From NCBI RefSeq assembly GCF_016892605.1, contig NZ_JAFEMV010000001.1, positions 62,001 to 126,000 on the forward strand: a DNA stretch of 64,000 nucleotides. Direction: 5' to 3'. The number at the start of each line of letters is the position of its first letter. Within the stretch, counting starts at the first letter, position 1. A model generated the notes under the pieces. It was not told where the DNA came from and did no database searches. It saw nothing but the letters and a program-made list of their open reading frames with translations. Position numbers and translations under genes: made by a program. Below are positions 34,987 to 43,507 of this stretch, in pieces. This DNA is from Desemzia sp. RIT 804. GTDB taxonomy: Bacteria > Bacillota > Bacilli > Lactobacillales > Carnobacteriaceae.

Positions 34987-36033
34987 ATGGAAATGGAAGA
35001 AATAGCTTCAGAAATGGTGGCGAAAGCCCACTTTACAGGTGTTAGCGATATTCATATTTTACCGGAAGGAGAAGAAACCTTTTTAATTTATTTTAGAATT
35101 GGCGGAAATATGGTGCTTCACAAAACAATCCAGACAATAGAAGGTGAGCGGTTGATTTCTTATTTTAAGTATATTTCAAATATGGATGTAGGAGAAAGGC
35201 GGAAACCGCAAAGTGGTTCAGCCAATTTAGAAAATGAACATGGAGTGTGTGCTCTACGTTTTTCTACGATCACAAACTATCGTGCGCAAGAAACAATGGT
35301 CATACGGTTATTAAACCAAGCCAAACAAAGATTGTTGCGTTCTACAACGTTTTTTCAACAAGAAGTACAAGAAATTGAACGGTTAGCTAAATTTAAAAGT
35401 GGCTTATTGCTCTTTTCAGGTCCTGTTGGTTCAGGCAAAACCACGACTATGTATCAATTGATCCGAGAAAGTTCACAGATTCAGAAACAGCAGGTAATAA
35501 CGGTGGAAGACCCTGTAGAGATAGAAGAGCCGAGCTTTTTGCAATGCCAAGTCAATGAGAAAGCTGGCATTTCCTATTCTACTTTATTACGTTCTAGCTT
35601 GCGACATCATCCAGATGTATTGATCATTGGCGAAATACGCGATGAGGAAACAGCTAAAATGGCTATCCGGGGAGCATTGACGGGTCATTTGATTCTAGCT
35701 AGTATACATGCGAAAAATACTTTAGGCGTACTTTCCCGTATAGAAGAGCTAGGCGTTTCTAAAGAGCAATTGCGTCAATCGTTATTAGGGATCGTGTATC
35801 AAAAATTGATCCCTCGTTTTTGCCCATTATGCCAAGGAGATTGTCAATTAACGTGTAATCATTATGAAACAGAAAATAAACGAGCTGTTTTGTATGAAGT
35901 GATGTCTCAAGATCAACTCAATCAATCACAAAAAGTAAAAACTGTAAACCGAACATTCAATGGTTTATTGCGAAAGGCGGCGGTATATGGATACATCAGT
36001 GAAGAAAACTTTCAAAAATACCAGATTCCTTAA
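34987..36033 (+). CDS. comGA: Competence pseudopilus assembly ATPase ComGA
   Basis: A 348-residue traffic ATPase of the GspE/PilB type that powers assembly of the DNA-uptake pseudopilus. Walker A is GPVGSGKTTT, the Asp box is VEDPVE, Walker B lies in VLIIGEIRDEETA, and a His box follows. A zinc-ribbon-like CPLCQ...C...C is visible near residue 285. I chose the ATG at 34987 (MEMEEIASEMV), which has AGAGGG upstream; an in-frame TTG at 34903 would add 28 unlikely residues. First gene of a seven-gene comG operon. Confidence 0.94.
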   Translation: MEMEEIASEMVAKAHFTGVSDIHILPEGEETFLIYFRIGGNMVLHKTIQTIEGERLISYFKYISNMDVGERRKPQSGSANLENEHGVCALRFSTITNYRAQETMVIRLLNQAKQRLLRSTTFFQQEVQEIERLAKFKSGLLLFSGPVGSGKTTTMYQLIRESSQIQKQQVITVEDPVEIEEPSFLQCQVNEKAGISYSTLLRSSLRHHPDVLIIGEIRDEETAKMAIRGALTGHLILASIHAKNTLGVLSRIEELGVSKEQLRQSLLGIVYQKLIPRFCPLCQGDCQLTCNHYETENKRAVLYEVMSQDQLNQSQKVKTVNRTFNGLLRKAAVYGYISEENFQKYQIP

Positions 36034-37057
36034 ATCAAAGCAAACAACTATACAAGCATCTTTTTTGATCAAATTATCCACATTGATCTCCGAAGGTTTC
36101 GCCTTAAAAGAAGCTTTGCAATTTTTAGCCACTATCATGCCTAAAGAAGCACATTGGATATCCGCTATCTTGACTGGCTTGGAAAGAGGGAACCGATTTG
36201 ATGAAATGCTGAAACAACTAGATTTCTCAGAGCGCATAACAGCACAAATTTATTTATCGCTAGTTCATGGACGATTTGCTGAAGCGTTGAGAACCGGTGG
36301 GAAATATTTAGAAGAAAAAAGTAAGCAGGAAAAGCAACTCTTAAAGTTATTGCAGTACCCTGTCTTATTGTTAGGGTTTATGACAGGCGTAGTGCTTGTT
36401 ATTCGGACCATATTGCTTCCAAATCTAATGCAGCTTGGTATAGGCAGCAGTAAAGAACAGTCGTTAGCAGCTTTTCTTTCTATAACTTTTGTCCAATACT
36501 TTCCTTACTTAGTTGGAGCCGTCTTTTTAGGCGGTTCTATACTGATGGCGTTCTTTTATTATCGATTAGGCAAACAAACAGCTATTAAAAAAGCTATGAC
36601 TCTAACTGCTATACCTTTCTTTGGAAAATTGATTCGATTACACTACACACACTATTTTAGCTACGAATGGAGTCAATTGTTTAAGAGCGGATTACAATTG
36701 AATGAAATGATCAGCTTAATGCAGACCAGTTCAACGACTACGCTGATGCAAGAAGTAGCTGAAAAAATAGAACAATCATTGATGGAAGGGAAAAACTTTA
36801 AAGAATCCATGAATGAACTACCTTTTTTTAATGAAGAATTAGGATTGATCGTCTTACATGGAGAAGCCACTAGTCAGTTAGGAAGTGAATTAGCGCTGTA
36901 TTCAAAAGATTGTAAGCAGCGGTTTACTGGAGCGATCGAAAAAAGTTTTTCGTATATTCAGCCTATTATTTTTATCGTTATTGCATTGATTATTTTGTGT
37001 GTTTATTTAGCTTTGCTATTACCTATGTATAGTTTATTTGAGGAGGGAATGTTTTGA
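35987..37057 (+). CDS. comGB: Competence pseudopilus platform protein ComGB
   Basis: A 356-residue inner-membrane platform protein of the GspF/PilC type. Three hydrophobic segments are seen (around residues 115-140, 165-185 and 322-350), and both copies of the T2SSF domain can be traced (LSTLISEGFALKEALQFL and YEWSQLFKSGLQLNEMISLM). It anchors the assembly ATPase. The start at 35987 overlaps the end of comGA by 47 bases, with AAAGGCGG upstream. It overlaps comGC by four bases. Confidence 0.93.
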   Translation: MDTSVKKTFKNTRFLKSKQTTIQASFLIKLSTLISEGFALKEALQFLATIMPKEAHWISAILTGLERGNRFDEMLKQLDFSERITAQIYLSLVHGRFAEALRTGGKYLEEKSKQEKQLLKLLQYPVLLLGFMTGVVLVIRTILLPNLMQLGIGSSKEQSLAAFLSITFVQYFPYLVGAVFLGGSILMAFFYYRLGKQTAIKKAMTLTAIPFFGKLIRLHYTHYFSYEWSQLFKSGLQLNEMISLMQTSSTTTLMQEVAEKIEQSLMEGKNFKESMNELPFFNEELGLIVLHGEATSQLGSELALYSKDCKQRFTGAIEKSFSYIQPIIFIVIALIILCVYLALLLPMYSLFEEGMF

Positions 37058-37383
37058 AAAAAGTAAAAACATTATCAAGTAAAGGGTTCACATTAATCGA
37101 AATGGTAATTGTACTTTTTGTTATATCAGTCATTATGTTGTTAGTCATCCCTAATTTATCAAAAAGCAAAGACTCCATTGATTCAACTGGAAATGCTGCA
37201 TTTGCAACAGTTGTCCAAACCCAATTGGATTTATATCTGATGACAGAAGACTCATCTGGATTAACAGATGCGAATACATTCAGTTCATTAGGTGCTAAGA
37301 AATATTTGAATAACAGCCAAGTAGAACAAGCAAGTCAAAATTTAAAAGTAACCAATGGAATAGTGACGTTAAAAAAAGAGTAA
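37054..37383 (+). CDS. comGC: Major competence pseudopilin ComGC
   Basis: A 109-residue prepilin that forms the shaft of the competence pseudopilus. The type IV prepilin signal KGFTLIEMVIVLFVISVIMLLVIP starts near residue 11; ComC would cleave between Gly and Phe, and Glu5 of the mature protein is present. It starts with TTG inside the TTGA overlap with comGB, preceded by GAGGAGG (37040-37046), so the odd start codon is well supported. It lacks the cysteines of the Bacillus homologue. Confidence 0.93.
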   Translation: MKKVKTLSSKGFTLIEMVIVLFVISVIMLLVIPNLSKSKDSIDSTGNAAFATVVQTQLDLYLMTEDSSGLTDANTFSSLGAKKYLNNSQVEQASQNLKVTNGIVTLKKE

Positions 37384-37398
37384 AGTGGGTATGAGGAC

Positions 37399-37836
37399 AT
37401 GCTGAATAATCAAAAGGGTTTTTTACTACTTGAAAGTTTGCTTGTATTATCCATTGCCGCCAGTTTACTACTTATTCCTCAAATGATGACTAAAAGCGCC
37501 ACTGCTTCTGTGGAAGGCGAGTTATTTAAGCAAAACTTAGAAAGCAGCATAACAGCTACTCAGAATTATGCAGTATTATCGGGTAAAATGACGAAAGTTG
37601 AACTGTTGCCGCAAAATCGAAAGATAGTATTTACAGTCTTGGTAGACAAAAATCATTCATTTAATCATACACTTGTTTTCCCAGAATCTGTATCCTCATT
37701 AAGTAATACGATCGCATTTTATTTTCTTGGAGGTAGTGGAAATATCAGTAACTTAAATTCAATAACTTTCAAAATAAACGGAGAAAAAGCTAAGTTTAAA
37801 TTTCAATTAGGGAGCGGAAGGTATGAGTGGGAATAA
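37399..37836 (+). CDS. comGD: Minor pseudopilin ComGD
   Basis: A 145-residue minor pseudopilin. The N-terminus QKGFLLLESLLVLSIAASLLLIP is a prepilin signal with Gly at -1 and Glu at +5. The remainder is a beta-rich globular head. It follows comGC by 15 bases and overlaps comGE by 14 bases. Assignment as ComGD rests on operon position and on the FLLLESL signal. It probably helps initiate pseudopilus assembly. Confidence 0.88.
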   Translation: MLNNQKGFLLLESLLVLSIAASLLLIPQMMTKSATASVEGELFKQNLESSITATQNYAVLSGKMTKVELLPQNRKIVFTVLVDKNHSFNHTLVFPESVSSLSNTIAFYFLGGSGNISNLNSITFKINGEKAKFKFQLGSGRYEWE

Positions 37837-38167
37837 GCGGCTCGATCAAGAAGGTTTTCTTCTGCTAGAGGCGATTCTTTCTTGGCTGATACTGGTGACA
37901 TGCCTCATGATTTATATTCCTTTTTTAATAAATATGACAGTATCACTAAAAAACACAAGAAACGAAGTAGAATTAGCTCGAATTGGATACGAACAAATTC
38001 AAAAAACTCTGATAGATGAACCTATAGAAATAACTTGGGTCACAGGTGGGAAAACGTACCAGATTACAGAAATAAAAGCTGGACACTGGAAAGGAATCCG
38101 AGTCTATGAAAAGGAACAAGAACTGGTCCTTCAAATGGTTGCGTTCACTAGTACAACTGCCCAATAG
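37823..38167 (+). CDS. comGE: Minor pseudopilin ComGE
   Basis: A 114-residue protein with a prepilin-like N-terminus (QEGFLLLEAILSWLILVTCLMIYIPFL). Its size and fifth position in the operon fit ComGE. The sequence after the hydrophobic segment is short and weakly conserved. GGAAGG precedes the ATG within the end of comGD. It overlaps comGF by 62 bases in another frame. Confidence 0.82.
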   Translation: MSGNKRLDQEGFLLLEAILSWLILVTCLMIYIPFLINMTVSLKNTRNEVELARIGYEQIQKTLIDEPIEITWVTGGKTYQITEIKAGHWKGIRVYEKEQELVLQMVAFTSTTAQ

Positions 38168-38615
38168 TAAAGGTTTTACACTTCTTGAAGCGATTATCGC
38201 TTTACTTGTTTTTGCCCTTTGTTTTTCTTTGTTCTCATTAGCAGTGAAACAAGTACACTCTATTAATAATGCGCAACAATCTGATCGCCAGTTGGAATGG
38301 CACTTATTTTTAAACCAATTTGAATACGATTTAAAAGAAAATCATTTAAAAGAAGTAACTAAAAATCAAGTTGTATTCAATCAATACGTTGAAAAGACAG
38401 GTGGAACAGAACGAGTTTCTTACACACGAAATTTTCAAAAATTAGTCCGTCAAGTTAGCTCTCAAGGTTATCAGCCGATGTTGATGCAATTAAGAGAGTT
38501 GACTTTCAGCTTAGACGGAATGTTTTTAGTGATCCACGTTGAATTTATGAATGGGGAAAATTATCGATCCCAAATTAATCTCAAGAGCCATATTGAGGAG
38601 TCTTTTGATGAATGA
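38106..38615 (+). CDS. comGF: Minor pseudopilin ComGF
   Basis: A 169-residue protein with the prepilin motif SKGFTLLEAIIALLVFALCFSLFSLAV from about residue 21, and a ComGF-type head (DRQLEWHLFLNQFEYDL). The 20 residues before the cleavage site overlap the comGE gene. The start codon is therefore less certain; 38106 is the best ATG and has AAGGA at about 9 bases. It overlaps comGG by eight bases. Confidence 0.88.
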   Translation: MKRNKNWSFKWLRSLVQLPNSKGFTLLEAIIALLVFALCFSLFSLAVKQVHSINNAQQSDRQLEWHLFLNQFEYDLKENHLKEVTKNQVVFNQYVEKTGGTERVSYTRNFQKLVRQVSSQGYQPMLMQLRELTFSLDGMFLVIHVEFMNGENYRSQINLKSHIEESFDE

Positions 38616-39060
38616 AAAAGGTGCTATCTTGCCATCTATTATAGTATTTGTTCTTTTATTAGTAGTGATTTTATTGGGAAGTGTGAATATTTATCACAAT
38701 CAAATGCATCAGTTGTTTGCTACTAAAGAAACGTATAATGCAAAAGCGATGTTGATGGTGACAGAACAGGAATTGACAGCAAAGCTAGATAATTCAGAAA
38801 TGATTGAAACTGGAACGGCAACTTTTCAAAATGGAGAAGTTCACATCAAAAAAACAGCATCGAATCATTACCAATTAACAGCTGTGACAAATAAAGAATT
38901 CTCACTTACGAAACAAATAATATATTCTATGTTAGAAAGCTCAGAAGTATCTGAAGGAGCAAGCAGTTCAAAAGAAGCACAAGCTAATCAAAAGGAAAGC
39001 GTTCAATCGGATGTACAGATCAATCCACTAAGCGAAATAGAGAATTCACAAGGAAATTAA
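38608..39060 (+). CDS. comGG: Competence protein ComGG
   Basis: A 150-residue protein with an N-terminal hydrophobic helix (EKGAILPSIIVFVLLLVVILLGSVNIY) that resembles a pilin helix but lacks Glu5, as ComGG proteins often do. The C-terminus is Ser/Glu/Gln-rich. GAGGAG lies 7 bases before the ATG at 38608; a longer reading from 38551 is inside comGF and lacks a site. Last gene of the comG operon. Identity rests mainly on position. Confidence 0.82.
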   Translation: MNEKGAILPSIIVFVLLLVVILLGSVNIYHNQMHQLFATKETYNAKAMLMVTEQELTAKLDNSEMIETGTATFQNGEVHIKKTASNHYQLTAVTNKEFSLTKQIIYSMLESSEVSEGASSSKEAQANQKESVQSDVQINPLSEIENSQGN

Positions 39061-39082
39061 CCAATTAAATAAAAGATAATTT

Positions 39083-39126
39083 GGAACAATCGTAAATAAT
39101 GTTGAGATACGATTGTTCCTTTTGTT
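39083..39126 (+). terminator. comG operon terminator
   Basis: GGAACAATCGTA and TACGATTGTTCC form a 12-bp stem with a 13-base loop, followed by TTTTGTT. Confidence 0.85.
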
Positions 39127-39213
39127 ATAATAAGTTGATTGGCCTATTGGTTTTTTAGCTAGTAAAAGTGGTGTATACTATACATAGATGCAAAATTTAA
39201 GGAGTGATGCTCA

Positions 39214-40275
39214 GTGACACGATTGGATAAATTACGAAATGCAATGAGAGAAAAAGGATTAGATGCTTTGTTGATCACTAGTCCATTTAATCTACGTTAT
39301 ATCTCTAACTTTACAGGAACAACCGGTTTAAGTCTCATTACATTAGACAAAGCTTATTTCGTGACGGACTTCAGATACACTCAACAAGCTGCAAGCGAAG
39401 CTGTTGGCTTTGAAGTCGTACAAAATCATGGACCTATCTATGATGAAGTGGCTCAAATTGTAAAACAAGATAATTTAAATAATTTAGGTTTTGAAGAAAA
39501 TTTTGTAACTTTTACCGTATACCAAAGTTTAACAAATATTATAACTTGTGAATTAGTACCAGTAACAGGATTGGTAGAAGAGTTACGGGAAGTAAAAGAT
39601 GAAAATGAAATTGCTACGATCAAAAAGGCTTGTGAGATAGCTGACTCAGCCTTCCAGTTTATTTTAGGAGAAGTTAAAACAGGAATGACTGAAATCGAAG
39701 TAGCCAATAAATTAGATTTCCACATGCGCAGTTTGGGAGCCACGGGGGTTTCCTTCGATACTATTGTAGCTAGCGGTGTGCGTTCTTCAATGCCCCATGG
39801 CGTAGCCAGTGACAAACTAATTGAAATGGGCGACATGATCACATTAGATTTTGGTTGTTATTACCAAGGTTACGTTTCTGATATGACTCGTACATTTGCT
39901 ATTGGAGATCCAGGCCAAAAAATGAAGGATATTCATCAAATGGTGCTTGATGCACAGTTGATGGTATCAGAGGCTGCTAAACCAGGTATAACAGGTGTTC
40001 AATTGGATGCAGTAGCACGTGATTATTTTGTTAAACGTGGTGTTGCTGAAGCTTTCGGTCATTCAACAGGACATGGAATTGGTTTAGAGATCCATGAAGG
40101 TCCAAATGTTTCTCGTTTAGCTGAAAAAGCTTTTGTTCCGGGGAATGTGATTACAAATGAACCGGGTCTATACTTCCCTAATATAGGTGGAGTTAGAATT
40201 GAGGATGATTTAGTCATTACGGAATCAGGAAATGAAATTATTGTCCACTCTCCTAAAGAGCTGATTATTCTTTAA
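39214..40275 (+). CDS. Aminopeptidase P family (Xaa-Pro) metallopeptidase
   Basis: A 353-residue M24B peptidase of the YqhT type. The creatinase-like N-terminal domain (FNLRYISNFTGTTG) is followed by the pita-bread domain with metal ligands in TLDFGCYYQGYVSDMTRTF, TGHGIGLEIHE, TNEPGLYF and RIEDDLVI. It probably removes N-terminal residues before proline or splits X-Pro peptides in the cytoplasm. It starts with GTG, with AAGGAG 9 bases upstream. The gene order peptidase, efp, asp23, nusB is conserved across Firmicutes. Confidence 0.93.
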   Translation: MTRLDKLRNAMREKGLDALLITSPFNLRYISNFTGTTGLSLITLDKAYFVTDFRYTQQAASEAVGFEVVQNHGPIYDEVAQIVKQDNLNNLGFEENFVTFTVYQSLTNIITCELVPVTGLVEELREVKDENEIATIKKACEIADSAFQFILGEVKTGMTEIEVANKLDFHMRSLGATGVSFDTIVASGVRSSMPHGVASDKLIEMGDMITLDFGCYYQGYVSDMTRTFAIGDPGQKMKDIHQMVLDAQLMVSEAAKPGITGVQLDAVARDYFVKRGVAEAFGHSTGHGIGLEIHEGPNVSRLAEKAFVPGNVITNEPGLYFPNIGGVRIEDDLVITESGNEIIVHSPKELIIL

Positions 40276-40358
40276 CAGTATGCGGATTATTAATAGTCAG
40301 AACGCACAAAACATGGTAAACTTAGGTAGAATGACATTGGAGTGTAGGAGGAAAATAT

Positions 40359-40916
40359 ATGATTTCAGTAAATGATTTTAAAACTGGTTTAACCATCGAG
40401 GTAGATGGTGGCCTTTGGCGTGTTATAGATTTCCAACATGTTAAACCAGGAAAAGGTGCAGCTTTTGTACGTTCTAAATTAAAAAACTTACGCACTGGAG
40501 CAATGCAAGAAAAAACTTTCCGTGCTGGTGAAAAAGTAGGAAAAGCGCAAATTAACAACCGTCGTATGCAATATTTATATGAAAATTCTGGATCACACGT
40601 ATTCATGGATACTGAAAATTATGAACAAATTGAATTGCCAGGTGAATCTATTGAAGCTGAACTAAAATATTTGAAAGAAAATATGGAAGTCCACGTTATT
40701 ATGTATGAAACAGAAACATTAGGTGTTGAATTACCTAACACTGTTGAGTTAAAAGTCGTTGCAACAGAACCAGGTATTCGTGGTGATACTTCTTCAGGAG
40801 GTACTAAACCAGCAACATTGGAAACAGGAGCAACAGTTAACGTACCGTTCTTTGTAAATGTAGACGATGTTTTGATCGTCAATACACAGGATGGATCATA
40901 CGTTTCTAGAGCTTAA
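40359..40916 (+). CDS. efp: Elongation factor P
   Basis: A 185-residue translation factor that rescues ribosomes stalled at polyproline. The three-domain EF-P pattern is intact, with the modified residue expected at Lys32 in [12 protein letters not shown]. The C-terminal signature ([20 protein letters not shown]) is present. GTAGGAGG precedes the ATG. It lies downstream of the peptidase gene and upstream of asp23 and nusB. No dedicated modification enzyme is in the window. Confidence 0.98.
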   Translation: MISVNDFKTGLTIEVDGGLWRVIDFQHVKPGKGAAFVRSKLKNLRTGAMQEKTFRAGEKVGKAQINNRRMQYLYENSGSHVFMDTENYEQIELPGESIEAELKYLKENMEVHVIMYETETLGVELPNTVELKVVATEPGIRGDTSSGGTKPATLETGATVNVPFFVNVDDVLIVNTQDGSYVSRA

Positions 40917-40970
40917 CATACTGTTGAATTGATGCATTTGACTGTTAAGAACAGAATGAGGAGGGATCTT

Positions 40971-41396
40971 ATGGCTCAAGAATCAATACTTGCTGTAAAC
41001 GATACTAAAGGATCATTAGGTGAGATCGAAGTCGCTCCAGAAGTAATTGAAGTGATTTCAGGTATCGCAGCTAATGAAGTCGATGGAGTCTATGCAATGC
41101 ATGGAAAATTGGCTTCAGGCGTTACAGAATTATTTGGTCGTGTTAACCATAAAAAAGGTGTTCATTTGACACAAGATGAAGAAGGGTTGAAAGTCGATAT
41201 TTATTGTTATTTTAAATATGGCGTCTCTGTACCTTCTGTAGCACTTGAAATACAAAGTAAAGTTCGTGATCAATTACTGCAAATGACAGATATCGAATTG
41301 AATGAAGTAAACATTCATATCGTCGGCATAGTACCAGAAAAATCAGCAATGAATGATTTATTAAATTTAATGGATGAAGACGGTGAAGAAGAGTGA
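40971..41396 (+). CDS. Asp23/Gls24 family envelope stress protein
   Basis: A 141-residue Asp23/YqhY-type protein (GSLGEIEVAPEVIEVISGIAANEVDGVYAM, GLKVDIYCYFKYGVSVPSVALEIQSKV). YqhY members occur beside acetyl-CoA carboxylase or nusB genes and affect lipid metabolism in Bacillus; the precise role is unclear. The ATG at 40971 is preceded by GAGGAGGGA. The C-terminus is acidic. The stop codon overlaps the GTG start of nusB, so the two are coupled. Confidence 0.9.
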   Translation: MAQESILAVNDTKGSLGEIEVAPEVIEVISGIAANEVDGVYAMHGKLASGVTELFGRVNHKKGVHLTQDEEGLKVDIYCYFKYGVSVPSVALEIQSKVRDQLLQMTDIELNEVNIHIVGIVPEKSAMNDLLNLMDEDGEEE

Positions 41397-41827
41397 GTTT
41401 GACAAGACGTGAAATAAGAGAAAAAGCGTTGCAATCACTTTTTCAACTTTCCGCAAATAAAGATCTATCCAAAGAAATTGCTATGCAAAAAGCACTGACC
41501 AACAACAATGATGGTAGTGAAGAAATAGAAGAAAGTTCTATACCTACTTATTTGGATCAATTGGTTTCAGGGGTGATAGAACAGCAACCACTTATTGATA
41601 ATAAGATCGAAAAGCATTTAACAAACTGGTCGATCAATCGTTTAGCAAAAACAGACTTATTAGTGATGCGAATTGCTGTCTATGAGATGCTTTTTATTGA
41701 CGATGTGCCAAACAAAGTAGCTTTGAATGAAGCATTAGAAATCATCAAACTTTATAGTGATGAAAAATCACGTAAATTTGTTAATGGTATTTTATCAAAT
41801 ATGGTAAATGAAGAAAAAGAGGACTAG
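41393..41827 (+). CDS. nusB: Transcription antitermination factor NusB
   Basis: A 144-residue all-helical RNA-binding protein that works with NusE/S10 at boxA in rRNA antitermination. Typical sequence: TRREIREKALQSLFQLSAN, NWSINRLAKTDLLVMRIAVYEMLF and PNKVALNEALEIIKLYSDEKSRKFVNGILSN. It starts with GTG at 41393, overlapping the asp23 stop by four bases. The terminator stem includes its last codons and stop. Confidence 0.96.
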   Translation: MSLTRREIREKALQSLFQLSANKDLSKEIAMQKALTNNNDGSEEIEESSIPTYLDQLVSGVIEQQPLIDNKIEKHLTNWSINRLAKTDLLVMRIAVYEMLFIDDVPNKVALNEALEIIKLYSDEKSRKFVNGILSNMVNEEKED

Positions 41828-41847
41828 TCCTCTTTTTCTTTTTTTTA
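41811..41847 (+). terminator. nusB terminator, overlapping the stop codon
   Basis: AAGAAAAAGAGGAC pairs with GTCCTCTTTTTCTT around a 2-base centre and is followed by a T-run. The left arm encodes the C-terminal residues of NusB. Confidence 0.9.
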
Positions 41848-41853
41848 GATTGT

Positions 41854-41996
41854 TTATTTTATGACGTTGGTAAAGGAAGCACTGAAGGAATCGGAGTGCT
41901 TGGTGAGAGCCATGGCTGTAGTTCCACCAGTAATTTCTAGAAGCCGGTGTTTAAGTAAATTGGGTTTTCTACTAAGGTTACATGATGAAGAAGCTT
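41854..41996 (+). repeat. Dispersed intergenic repeat, copy C
   Basis: A 143-base copy of the element at 16615-16756, with the same ends (ttattttatgacgttggt and ctaaggttacatgatgaaga) and the same core (ccaccagtaatttctagaag). The interior between about 41891 and 41930 has diverged. It sits directly after the nusB terminator. An apparent ORF through it (from 41861) is accidental. Confidence 0.8.
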
Positions 41997-42111
41997 CTTT
42001 AGCTCAAAGTAAGTGTATTGCAGTTAAAGAAAGTCGATTGACCAAATTATCTTGCAAAAAAATTTTATTTTATAGAGAATAAAGTTAGAACACTTAAAAG
42101 GAGAGGTTAAT

Positions 42112-43068
42112 GTGAAAATTAAATTATTGGAGCCATTACGTGTACCTGATAAAATGATCGAAGAATTATCACAGCCACTTAAAGATCTTGGCCATGAATT
42201 TGACTATTATAATGAAAAAACTACCCAATCAACTGAATTGATTGAACGAAGTAAAGGTGCAGACATTGTAATGATCGCGAATAATCCTTACCCAGCAGAA
42301 GTAATAGAAGCAACAGAGGGGTTGAAGTTGATCAACGTGGCATTTACTGGTGTGGATCATGTGGATAAAACTGCAGCAAAAGATAAGGAGATTAAGATTG
42401 CAAACGCAGCAGGGTACTCAAATCAAGCAGTTGCAGAATTGGTCATCGGTTTAGCATTAGATTTGTACCGAGGAATCACTCAAGGAGACGCAGATATCCG
42501 TAAATCTGATTTTCCAGCTCCTTTTCAAGGCAATGAAATCAAAAATAAAACTGTAGGAATCATTGGGACAGGAAAAATCGGTACGATGACTGCCAAATTG
42601 TTTAAAGCTTTCGGTGCCAATCTAATTGGATATAATCGTTCTGAACATGAAGAAGCAAAAGCGTTGGGACTTGAATATGTAGATTTAGAGACATTGATGC
42701 AACAAAGTGATATTATCTCGGTACATTTACCGTTGAATGATGAAACGAAAGGAATCGTCTCTAAAAACATGCTGGCTAAAATGAAATCTTCAGCGATTCT
42801 GGTTAATTGTGCTCGAGGACCTATTATTGATAATGCTGCTTTGGCAGAGTTACTGAATGCAGAGAAAATTGCTGGAGCTGGTATTGATGTATTCGATATG
42901 GAACCACCTTTACCAGCTGATTATCCTTTATTAAGTGCTAAAAATACTGTTTTAGCACCTCATGTAGGGTATTTAACAGATGAAGCTATGGTGTTGAGAG
43001 CGCACATTGCTTTTGAAAATACTTTAGCTTTTATCAATGGAGAACCACAGAATATTGTTCAAGAATAA
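42112..43068 (+). CDS. D-isomer specific 2-hydroxyacid dehydrogenase family protein
   Basis: A 318-residue NAD-dependent dehydrogenase. The Rossmann motif is VGIIGTGKIGTMTAKLF; catalytic Arg, Glu and His can be placed in VNCARGPIIDN, near GIDVFDMEPP, and in LAPHVGYLTDEA. It belongs to the SerA/glycerate-dehydrogenase-like group, and the substrate (phosphoglycerate, glyoxylate, lactate or similar) cannot be fixed from sequence. It starts with GTG preceded by AAAGGAGAGG. Stands alone between repeat copy C and a terminator. Confidence 0.9.
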   Translation: MKIKLLEPLRVPDKMIEELSQPLKDLGHEFDYYNEKTTQSTELIERSKGADIVMIANNPYPAEVIEATEGLKLINVAFTGVDHVDKTAAKDKEIKIANAAGYSNQAVAELVIGLALDLYRGITQGDADIRKSDFPAPFQGNEIKNKTVGIIGTGKIGTMTAKLFKAFGANLIGYNRSEHEEAKALGLEYVDLETLMQQSDIISVHLPLNDETKGIVSKNMLAKMKSSAILVNCARGPIIDNAALAELLNAEKIAGAGIDVFDMEPPLPADYPLLSAKNTVLAPHVGYLTDEAMVLRAHIAFENTLAFINGEPQNIVQE

Positions 43069-43117
43069 CCGAATCGGCGTCATATAAAACAAATCAAACT
43101 CTTGTTTTACACATACT

Positions 43118-43159
43118 GAAGTAACAGAATCTTCAAGGCTCCTGTTACTTCTTTTTTTA
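43118..43159 (+). terminator. Terminator of the dehydrogenase gene
   Basis: GAAGTAACAG and CTGTTACTTC form a 10-bp stem with a 14-base loop, then a run of seven T residues. Confidence 0.88.
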
Positions 43160-43253
43160 TTAAATTTTATTTCATATAAAGATATAGACTGGAGCAAATA
43201 GAAGTAAAGTAATATATAATAATAAAGAAAATAAATTTGTAAGGAGCTGGAAA

Positions 43254-43484
43254 ATGTATTTAAGTATTATAGAAACTGCTGAATACCTTGATTTGCCAGT
43301 TAGTGAAATTCAGCGATTGATTCGAGAAAGACAAGTTCGAGTTATTCGCGTTGATAACGAAGTATTCCTAAACAACGAACAGTTCAGTCTTTTTTTGAAA
43401 GAGCGTGAAAAGAGGAAAGTGGAAATAGAGGAATATTTAAATACTCCCTTACCTGAAGATCCAGATATAAAAGATGAAGATTAA
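43254..43484 (+). CDS. Small excisionase-like winged-helix DNA-binding protein
   Basis: A 76-residue protein with a MerR/excisionase-type helix-turn-helix at its N-terminus (YLSIIETAEYLDLPVSEIQRLIRERQVRVIRVDNEVFLN), followed by a charged helix and an acidic tail (PLPEDPDIKDED). No integrase or phage gene is near, so it is probably a stand-alone regulator and not part of a mobile element. AAGGAG precedes the ATG. It lies 23 bases before the FAD/NAD protein gene, so the two are likely co-transcribed. Confidence 0.78.
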   Translation: MYLSIIETAEYLDLPVSEIQRLIRERQVRVIRVDNEVFLNNEQFSLFLKEREKRKVEIEEYLNTPLPEDPDIKDED

Positions 43485-43507
43485 AATACCAAAGGAGTTT
43501 CATCAGC

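Noticed and set aside
41861-42082. 73-codon ORF downstream of nusB
   Set aside because: It runs through repeat copy C and has no ribosome binding site or family resemblance.
43254-43484. Excisionase of an integrated mobile element
   Set aside because: No integrase, attachment-site repeats or phage genes nearby; base composition is like the neighbours.
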